Source: Ruegeria sp. HKCCD8929
Lineage (GTDB): Bacteria; Pseudomonadota; Alphaproteobacteria; Rhodobacterales; Rhodobacteraceae
Direction of reading: 5' to 3'
NCBI RefSeq assembly: GCF_013031405.1
Contig: NZ_WPZY01000013.1
Location: forward strand, 62,001-126,000
DNA length: 64,000 nucleotides
The position numbers were made by a program, and so were the translations under genes. Below the pieces are notes generated by a model. The model was not told where the DNA came from. It searched no databases and saw nothing but the letters and a program-made list of their open reading frames with translations. Shown here in pieces: positions 56,988-64,000 of this stretch; the stretch's first letter is position 1, and the number at the start of each line of letters is the position of its first letter.

Positions 56988-57784
56988 CCCCGGATCAGCA
57001 TGAAGAGGCTGCCGAAACGCTGTTTCAGGCCGAACAGAGCGGCACGCAATGCGGGCTGCTCAGCCTGCGCTATCCCGGCATGACGCTGGACGATGCTTAT
57101 GCGGTGCAGAAACAACTGGTGGCGAAGAAGCTGGCGGCGGGGCGGCACCGGATCGGCTGGAAGATTGGCCTGACAAGCCGTGCCATGCAGGACGCGCTGA
57201 AGATCGACACGCCGGACAGCGGTGTGCTGCTGGACGACATGGCGTTCGGGAATGGCAGCACAGTGCCAGCAGGCCGGTTCATCCAGCCGCGCGTCGAGGC
57301 CGAGATCGCCTTTGTCATGAAAGCTCCGCTGGCCGGGGCGGATTCCACCCACGAGGATGTGCTGGCGGCGACCGATTATGTCTGCCCGTCGCTGGAGATC
57401 CTCGACACCCGCATCCTGCGCGCCGATCCCGAGACCGGGCAGGCCCGGATCATCACCGACACGATCAGCGACAATGCGGCCAATGCGGGTGTGGTGCTGG
57501 GCGATGAGCGCCATGCGGTGGACGCCCATGGCCTGCGCTGGGTCGGGGCCATCGTCACCCGCGATGGCGTTGTCGAGGAGACCGGGCTGGGCGCCGGGGT
57601 GCTCAACGACCCGGTGACCTCGGTCCTGTGGCTGGCGCGGCGGATGGCCGAGTATGGACTTGTGATCGAGGCTGGCGATATCGTCCTGTCAGGCTCGTTC
57701 ATCCGGCCCATCGAGGCGCCCCCGGGCGCCGCGTTCCACGCCGATTTCGGGCCGTTCGGCTCGGTTGATATCAATTTCGCCTGA
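56984..57784 (+). CDS. hpaH: 2-oxo-hept-3-ene-1,7-dioate hydratase
   Basis: A 266-residue hydratase of the HpaH/MhpD family. Metal-binding acidic residues lie in FIQPRVEAEIAFVMKAPLAG, and the block VCPSLEILDTRI is typical. Near the C-terminus GDIVLSGSFIRPIEAPPGAA closes the active site. It adds water to 2-oxohept-3-enedioate to give the aldolase substrate. Its start overlaps the hpaG stop (ATGA). Confidence 0.95.
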   Translation: MTPDQHEEAAETLFQAEQSGTQCGLLSLRYPGMTLDDAYAVQKQLVAKKLAAGRHRIGWKIGLTSRAMQDALKIDTPDSGVLLDDMAFGNGSTVPAGRFIQPRVEAEIAFVMKAPLAGADSTHEDVLAATDYVCPSLEILDTRILRADPETGQARIITDTISDNAANAGVVLGDERHAVDAHGLRWVGAIVTRDGVVEETGLGAGVLNDPVTSVLWLARRMAEYGLVIEAGDIVLSGSFIRPIEAPPGAAFHADFGPFGSVDINFA

Positions 57785-57795
57785 AAGGTTTCGCC

Positions 57796-58566
57796 ATGGC
57801 CGCCCCGACAAACACGTTCAAACAGGCTCTGAAACGGGGCGATCGGCTGATCGGCTGCTGGATGAGCTTTGCCGAATCCAACACCGCCGAGATCATGGGC
57901 ACGACGGGTTTTGACTGGCTGGTGATCGATGGGGAGCACGCGCCCAACGACATTCGCTCGATCCGCGATCAGTTGATGGCGCTGGCGGCCAGCCCGTCGC
58001 ATGCCGTCGTGCGGGTGCCGGTGGGCGAGACCTGGATCATCAAGACGGTGCTGGATGCGGGGGCGCAGACGGTGCTGGTGCCCATCGTGGAGAGCGCCGA
58101 ACAGGCGCGGGAACTGGTCCGGGCCTGCCAGTATCCGCCGCATGGCGCGCGCGGTGTCGGGGCCACGGCGGCGCGGGCTGCGATGTTCGGGACGGTGAGC
58201 GAGTACATCCCCACGGCGGATCGGGAGATCTGCCTGCTGGTACAGGTCGAGAACCGGGCGGGTATCGACGCGCTGGACGATATATTGCGGGTCGAGGGTG
58301 TGGACGGCGTGTTCATCGGCCCGGCGGATCTGTCCACCGATATGGGGTTTCAGGGCAACAGCGCAGCCCCCGAGGTGCGCGCGGTGATCGCCGACGCCAT
58401 CACCCGGATCAGGGCGGCGGGCAAGGCGCCGGGTATTCTGGGGGTCAGCGAAGAGGCGACGCAGGCCTATCTGGACATGGGCGCGCAGTTTCTGGCGGTG
58501 GGGATCGACGTGCTGATCCTGGCGCAGAACGCACGGGCGCTGTCGGCGCATTGGAAGGCGAAATAG
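57796..58566 (+). CDS. hpaI: 4-hydroxy-2-oxoheptanedioate aldolase
   Basis: A 256-residue class II aldolase of the HpaI/HpcH family. It starts MAAPTNTFKQALKRGDRLIG and has FDWLVIDGEHAPND, the histidine of which acts as base, then the metal-ligand block CLLVQVENRAG and FIGPADLSTDMG for the pyruvate site. It splits the C7 product into pyruvate and succinic semialdehyde, ending the pathway. Last gene of the hpa operon. Confidence 0.96.
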   Translation: MAAPTNTFKQALKRGDRLIGCWMSFAESNTAEIMGTTGFDWLVIDGEHAPNDIRSIRDQLMALAASPSHAVVRVPVGETWIIKTVLDAGAQTVLVPIVESAEQARELVRACQYPPHGARGVGATAARAAMFGTVSEYIPTADREICLLVQVENRAGIDALDDILRVEGVDGVFIGPADLSTDMGFQGNSAAPEVRAVIADAITRIRAAGKAPGILGVSEEATQAYLDMGAQFLAVGIDVLILAQNARALSAHWKAK

Positions 58567-58580
58567 CCCCTATTTAGGCT

Positions 58581-59723
58581 CTATCTGCTCAGTTTGGCCG
58601 CTGCTTGCGTGTAGCCGCCCGAAGCGCCGTCGATGAAATGCACGTGGTCGTCGCGCAGTGCCGAGGGGACGATGCAGGTCACCATCGCCTCGTCCTGCGC
58701 AAACAGGCCATAGCGGATCTTGCCGCGCCCGCGCGCCTCGTCCAGAAGTGCCTCGATCCGGGCGCGGGTGGCCTCGTCGCAATCGAGCGTCATTTTCAGG
58801 CCGTCATCGAATTTGCGGAAATCGGCGTTGCTGCTGACCATGCGGGCATAGTGATCGGGGTCGAAAGAGCCCAGGTTCTTGCCGGTCTTGAACAGCAGCC
58901 AGATCAGAAGGTTCTGGCCCAGCAGGAACAGCTTGTGCAGCATCAGGTTGCGCCCGGCGCGCGAGACATGGGCGTCGAGGTCCAGCCCCGGCGGCGGCCA
59001 GTTCACTGCCGGCCCTTCGGCAGGCACCGGGTGGCCGCCGCGCGCCAGCCCTTCCGAAGCCGCCACCACGCGCTGCGCCAGATCAGCGAAGTCACGCTCG
59101 GTCGCGCGGTCGGTGGGCAGCACCACCAGCGACAGGATCTGGCCGTTCTGCGCCCGGGCATTGGACCAGCGGCAGGAGAGACCGGTCAGGTCCGGTTGCG
59201 CGCCGGGGGCGGCGGGGTCGATCCCGTACTCTCCGGCTTTCATCCGGGTCTCGGCCCAGGCCAGTCCGCGCCCGGCGAACATGGCGTAATCCACCCCGTC
59301 CGAGGCCGCAAAGCGCGCCACCCGCACATCGAGGCCTGCTGAGCGGATGCCCCTGACCGGCACCAGCGCGGCGCGCAGGGAGATCGCGAACTCTTCTTCG
59401 GCCCAGCGCCGCAGGGTCGCCAGCACCTGCCGGGTCTGGTCGGCCTGATCCCCCGGCACCGCGAATGAGGCACCGTCGCCGCCGAATATGTAGGGAAACT
59501 GCTGATCGCCCAAAGCGTTGATCATCGCCGAGATCACCGCCGCACCGACCATGTTCACCGTCTTGTAGCGGCCTTTGGCGATCTCGCCGGTTGAATTGAC
59601 GATGTCGGAAACGCCCACGAACCAATCGTCGGGCACCGGCTGGAACCGGCTGGGTTCGGCCATCCGCGCAAACTCGCGCTGGGGCACAAGCTGCGCATAG
59701 AACGGATCGTGCCTGTCAAACAT
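58581..59723 (-). CDS. DUF3095 protein, class III nucleotidyl-cyclase-like
   Basis: A 380-residue protein recognised as DUF3095. Its N-terminal part resembles a class III cyclase catalytic domain: VGVSDIVNSTGEIAKG puts an aspartate (D40) at the first metal position, and FPYIFGGDGASFAV puts another (D83) at the second. The C-terminal half is unrelated (a hydrophobic LFLLGQNLLIWLLFKTGKNL, then DARGRGKIRYGLFAQDEAM-like end). Cyclase activity is not established. The ATG at 59723 follows GAGGG. Convergent with hpaI, divergent from the MFS gene. Confidence 0.75.
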   Translation of the reverse strand: MFDRHDPFYAQLVPQREFARMAEPSRFQPVPDDWFVGVSDIVNSTGEIAKGRYKTVNMVGAAVISAMINALGDQQFPYIFGGDGASFAVPGDQADQTRQVLATLRRWAEEEFAISLRAALVPVRGIRSAGLDVRVARFAASDGVDYAMFAGRGLAWAETRMKAGEYGIDPAAPGAQPDLTGLSCRWSNARAQNGQILSLVVLPTDRATERDFADLAQRVVAASEGLARGGHPVPAEGPAVNWPPPGLDLDAHVSRAGRNLMLHKLFLLGQNLLIWLLFKTGKNLGSFDPDHYARMVSSNADFRKFDDGLKMTLDCDEATRARIEALLDEARGRGKIRYGLFAQDEAMVTCIVPSALRDDHVHFIDGASGGYTQAAAKLSR

Positions 59724-59864
59724 CTGTGCCCTCACTCACATGTGAAGCAGCATAGCGCAGTCGGGTCCGGGAACCGGGGATTGCAACAAATCACACGCGC
59801 TTGTGCATGGGCCGATAACATGTCAACCATCCCGGGTCGGAGGCGGTTATCGGAGGGGCGGGTC

Positions 59865-61037
59865 ATGCAGGCAGGGTTGGTGGTCTTGTGCCTGGCCTAT
59901 GTGCTGAGCCAGTTCTTCCGCGCCTTTCTGGCCGTTCTGACCGCCGATCTGGGCCGTGATATCGAAGCGGCGCCGGACGATCTGGCTGCGGCCTCGGGGC
60001 TGTGGTTTCTGACCTTTGCGCTGATGCAATTGCCGGTGGGCTGGGCGCTGGACCGGATCGGGCCGCGCCGGACGGCGGCGGTGCTTTTACTGCTGGGTGG
60101 AGGCGGCGGGGCGGCGCTCTTTGCGATGGCGACGGCACCGGTGCATGTGAGCCTGGCGATGGTGCTGATCGGGGTGGGCTGTTCGCCGGTGCTGATGGCG
60201 TCGTATTTCATCTTCGCGCGCGAGTATCCTCCGGCCAAGTTCGCCACGCTGGCGGCGGTGATGCTGGGGGTGGGCTCGGTCGGCAATCTGGTCGCCTCCT
60301 ACCCCACCGCGCTGGCGGTCGAGCTGATGGGCTGGCGCGCGACGCTGGGTGGGCTGGCGCTGATTTCGGCGGCGGTGGCGGTTGGCATCTGGGTCAGTGT
60401 GCAGGACCCCAAGCGGGTCGAGACCGACGAAACGGGCTCGGTTCTGGATCTGCTGAAGGAACCCGCGCTCTGGGCCATTCTGCCGCTGATGCTGGTGGCC
60501 TATGCGCCCTCGGCAGCACTGCGGGGGCTGTGGGCGGGCCCCTATCTGCGGGATGTGTTTGACCTGAACACGGCCCAGATCGGGCAGGCCACGCTGATCA
60601 TGGGGACGGCGATGATTGCCGGGACCTTCGCCTATGGACCGCTCGACCGCATCCTGCACACGCGCAAATGGGTGATCCTTGGCGGCAACCTGCTGGGAGC
60701 GGCGGCATTGGGGCTGCTCTGCCTGTGGATCGGGCAGGCGGTGTGGATCTCGGTGGCGCTGCTGGCGGCCATCGGCCTGCTGGGCGCCTCGTTCCCGGTG
60801 ATCATGGCCCATGGTCGCGCCTTCATCCCGCCGCATCTGGTGGGGAGGGGTGTGACTCTGCTGAATCTCTTTGGCATTGGCGGCGTCGGTATCATGCAGT
60901 TCGTGACCGGGCGCATCCATACGGCAACCGTCGATCTGGGCGCCTCGGCGCCCTACACTGCCATCTTCGGCTTTTTTGCGGTCGCACTTGCCGCCGGTTG
61001 CGCGGTATATGTTTTCAGCCGCGACAGTGTCGAGTGA
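59865..61037 (+). CDS. MFS transporter
   Basis: A 390-residue major facilitator protein with about twelve membrane helices. The loop 2-3 motif GWALDRIGPRRTAAVLLLLG is typical, as is the central charged loop DPKRVETDETGSVLDLLKEP. The substrate is unknown. I start at the ATG at 59865, preceded by GGAGGGGCGG, in place of starts upstream that lack a ribosome site. It ends about 30 bases before the glycosyltransferase gene. Confidence 0.88.
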   Translation: MQAGLVVLCLAYVLSQFFRAFLAVLTADLGRDIEAAPDDLAAASGLWFLTFALMQLPVGWALDRIGPRRTAAVLLLLGGGGGAALFAMATAPVHVSLAMVLIGVGCSPVLMASYFIFAREYPPAKFATLAAVMLGVGSVGNLVASYPTALAVELMGWRATLGGLALISAAVAVGIWVSVQDPKRVETDETGSVLDLLKEPALWAILPLMLVAYAPSAALRGLWAGPYLRDVFDLNTAQIGQATLIMGTAMIAGTFAYGPLDRILHTRKWVILGGNLLGAAALGLLCLWIGQAVWISVALLAAIGLLGASFPVIMAHGRAFIPPHLVGRGVTLLNLFGIGGVGIMQFVTGRIHTATVDLGASAPYTAIFGFFAVALAAGCAVYVFSRDSVE

Positions 61038-61068
61038 CGGCATCAAAGGCCCGCGCCAGGAGAGCCCC

Positions 61069-62103
61069 GTGAAAGACGTGCGTGTCATCGCCCCCAATCT
61101 CAAACGCAGGTTGTCCGGCGTCACCGCGACCATTGCCCGGCTGGTGCCGCTGCAAAACCGGTGGATCGGGATCGCCGCCACCGGCCCGGGTCTGCCCAAG
61201 GACATCCCGCATATTCCGCTGTCCAAGGTGCCGTTCATGCCGCGCGGGCAGATGCGGGTCTGGCACGCAAGGCGCAATACCGAGATGCTGCTGGGCCTGA
61301 TCCTGCGCGGCCTGTTTCGGATGCGGCTGAAACTGCTGTTCACCAGCGCCTCGCAGCGGGCGCATACCGGCTACACCAAATGGCTGATCGGCAAGATGGA
61401 CGCGGTGGTGGCCACCTCGCGCAAGACCGCCGGGTATCTCGATTGCGATGCGCGGGTGATCATGCACGGGATCAACCTAGAGGATTTCACGCCGCCCGAA
61501 GACCGGGCCGCGCTGCGGAACAAACTGGGGCTGCCGGACGGCCTGTTGCTGGGCTGTTACGGGCGTATTCGGCATCAGAAGGGCACCGATGCCTTTGTCG
61601 ATGCGATGATCGCGCTCTGCCGTGAGTTCGACGATGTGGCGGGGATCGTCATGGGCCGGGCCACGGAGAAGCACACCGCCTATCTGGCTGAACTCAAGGA
61701 ACGGGTGGTTGAGGCCGGGCTGGCCGAGCGCATCCTGTTCAAGCCCGAGGTCACGGTGGACCGCATTGCCGAGTGGTATCAGGTGCTCGATCTGTTCATC
61801 GCGCCGCAGCGGTGGGAAGGGTTCGGCCTGACCCCGCTTGAGGCGATGGCCTGCGGTGTGCCGGTGGTGGCGACCGATGTGGGCGCGTTTTCCGAGATCG
61901 TGACCGATCCTTCGCTGGGCCGGGTGGTGCCACTGGATGACATCCCGGCGCTGACCGAGGCCGCCGCCGAGATGCTGCGCGACCGCGATTCTCTGGCGCA
62001 GTCCGGCAGCGCCGCCCGCGCCCATGTGGAACAGCATTTCGACATCGAGGGCGAGGCCAAAGCGCTGGTCGAGGTCTACCACGCGCTGCTGGATCCGGCC
62101 TGA
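61069..62103 (+). CDS. GT4-family glycosyltransferase (LpcC-like)
   Basis: A 344-residue glycosyltransferase with the GT4 fold. The C-terminal motif EGFGLTPLEAMACGVPVVAT (about residues 253-272) binds the donor sugar. The middle GCYGRIRHQKGTDAFVDAMI is also typical, and the overall look is that of lipopolysaccharide core mannosyltransferases (LpcC). The start is a GTG at 61069 with AGGAG six bases ahead. No other LPS gene is adjacent, so acceptor and donor are inferred only from similarity. Confidence 0.83.
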   Translation: MKDVRVIAPNLKRRLSGVTATIARLVPLQNRWIGIAATGPGLPKDIPHIPLSKVPFMPRGQMRVWHARRNTEMLLGLILRGLFRMRLKLLFTSASQRAHTGYTKWLIGKMDAVVATSRKTAGYLDCDARVIMHGINLEDFTPPEDRAALRNKLGLPDGLLLGCYGRIRHQKGTDAFVDAMIALCREFDDVAGIVMGRATEKHTAYLAELKERVVEAGLAERILFKPEVTVDRIAEWYQVLDLFIAPQRWEGFGLTPLEAMACGVPVVATDVGAFSEIVTDPSLGRVVPLDDIPALTEAAAEMLRDRDSLAQSGSAARAHVEQHFDIEGEAKALVEVYHALLDPA

Positions 62104-62217
62104 GACACCGCGCCACGGCTCAAATCGGCGTCAAACCCGGAAATGCGCCCCCTTTGCCCCTTTTTTCTTTCGGACAAGGCGGCTATGAACGCGCGTCCTT
62201 AATTCAGGAGACACAAC

Positions 62218-63240
<1,023 letters not shown>

Positions 63241-63262
63241 GAAATATAGCGTTATCGACTGA

Positions 63263-63289
63263 GGCCGCCCCGGACAGGGCGGCCTTTTT
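63263..63289 (+). terminator. Intrinsic terminator after asd
   Basis: GGCCGCCC and GGGCGGCC make an 8-bp stem with a six-base loop, followed by five T residues, about 22 bases after the stop codon. Confidence 0.93.
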
Positions 63290-63411
63290 CGTGCGGCAAG
63301 GGCCGTTTTGGCCACAAATTTCCCCCTTGCGCGGGCCCGGAACGTGCTTGCCAAGCCGCCGGTGCCTTGCGACGCTTGTTGCAGTTATTTCCTGCATCGA
63401 AGCGAGCTGTC

Positions 63412-64000
63412 ATGCGCTATCTCATTTCTCTTTTTACCCTGATCCCGTCCCTTGCCCTGGCCGAAACCTTTCCGGTGGAAACGCAGGTTTCCGAGGTGAC
63501 GCTCTACCCGCAAAGTGCCGCGGTCACGCGACGGGCGCAGTTCGAGGTGCCCGCCGGGGATCACCGGCTGGTTCTGCTGGGCATTCCCGCCTCGGACTCG
63601 ATCCTTGAGACGCTGGATATCCAGCTTGAAGGCGCGGCGCAGAACGCGCTGGTGGTGCGGACCGATAATGTGCCCTGGTATGATTACAAACGCGACGAGG
63701 TGCGCGCCGCCGAGGATCGGATCACCGAGATCGAGCGCCGGATCGAGGCGGTTGAGGTCGAGGCCGCCCGTGCCCGCCTGAAGGCCGAGGCCGCCGCCCA
63801 GACGATCGCGTTTCTGGGCAAGCTGGGCGACAATGAAGGGCTGGCCGAGGCCGGCAGCGATGGGCTGCGCGATATTGCCCGGATGATCGGAGAAGAGGCG
63901 CTGAGCGCCGGGGAGGCCGCACAGACTGCCGAGATTGAGGCCGGTGAGATCGAATTGCGGCTGGAGGCGTTGCAGGAGGAGCTGCAGGCGGCTCAGGCGG
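63412..64000 (+). CDS. DUF4139/DUF4140 (MuiA-like) exported protein, 5' part only
   Basis: About 196 codons are present before the right edge. The protein has a signal peptide (MRYLISLFTLIPSLALA), then ETFPVETQVSEVTLYPQSAA and VTRRAQFEVPAGDHRLVLLG, typical of the DUF4140 N-terminal domain of the MuiA (mucoidy inhibitor A) family. A long charged coiled coil follows (EDRITEIERRIEAVEVEAAR onward). The DUF4139 part would lie beyond the window. The role of these proteins is not settled. Confidence 0.82.
   Translation, partial: MRYLISLFTLIPSLALAETFPVETQVSEVTLYPQSAAVTRRAQFEVPAGDHRLVLLGIPASDSILETLDIQLEGAAQNALVVRTDNVPWYDYKRDEVRAAEDRITEIERRIEAVEVEAARARLKAEAAAQTIAFLGKLGDNEGLAEAGSDGLRDIARMIGEEALSAGEAAQTAEIEAGEIELRLEALQEELQAAQA

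Overview
The window looks like chromosomal DNA from an alphaproteobacterium of the Rhodobacteraceae, most probably the marine Roseobacter group (Ruegeria-like). This is judged from gene content and recognisable proteins, not from a search. The pointers are GC-rich sequence, DUF1150 next to a small heat-shock protein, HrcA/CIRCE-type groESL, TAXI-TRAP and TTT transporters, periplasmic nitrate reductase, and many catabolic operons with divergent regulators. Coding density is very high, stop/start overlaps (ATGA, TGATG) are common, and no gene-free stretch exceeds about 300 bases. I saw no tRNA, rRNA, CRISPR array, insertion sequence or phage gene.

Layout. 1-4.6 kb (minus): PhzF-like protein, GT10 glycosyltransferase, 3-mercaptopyruvate sulfurtransferase and an aromatic/aspartate aminotransferase cut by the left edge; then DUF1150 and Hsp20 behind a good RpoH-type promoter. 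4.7-6.9 kb: DUF465, DUF1272, purE-purK. 7.0-10.4 kb (minus): PhnM-like amidohydrolase, lipase-like hydrolase, EamA exporter, GNAT. 10.5-12.7 kb: groEL-groES with CIRCE, promoter and terminator. 12.7-22.9 kb: mostly housekeeping (DUF2161 nuclease-fold protein, TraB/GumN, Mn-pyrophosphatase, HAD, MaoC, ClbS/DfsB-like protein, ribF, YcgN, threonine aldolase, hydrolase, HCCA isomerase, prs), including three back-to-back 20-bp perfect palindromes at 20.4 kb.

23-31.8 kb: malonyl-CoA synthetase, then a probable sulfoacetate-type operon (CoA ligase, acylating aldehyde dehydrogenase, three-part TTT transporter) with a divergent LacI regulator. 31.8-38.3 kb: a LysR regulator with a perfect operator-like palindrome, driving a TAXI-TRAP transporter plus D-amino-acid dehydrogenase-like and Asp/Glu racemase-like enzymes. 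38.4-42.9 kb: napEFDABC. 43.2-50.3 kb: a LacI regulator with two operator copies and a divergent operon of a DUF1989-GcvT fusion enzyme and a glycine-betaine-type ABC importer whose permease has a long extra N-terminus. 50.3-58.6 kb: homoprotocatechuate (4-hydroxyphenylacetate) meta-cleavage operon with HpaR, two unrelated extradiol dioxygenases and an embedded aromatic amino acid decarboxylase. 58.6-64 kb: cyclase-like DUF3095 protein, MFS transporter, GT4 glycosyltransferase, asd, and a DUF4139/MuiA-like gene running off the right edge.

The accessory operons share one logic: each has its own importer or enzymes and a local, usually divergent, regulator that feeds an organic compound (sulfonate, amino acid, methylated zwitterion, aromatic) into central metabolism. 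This suits a generalist living on dissolved organic matter. The least explained unit is the DUF1989-GcvT/ABC operon at 43-50 kb.
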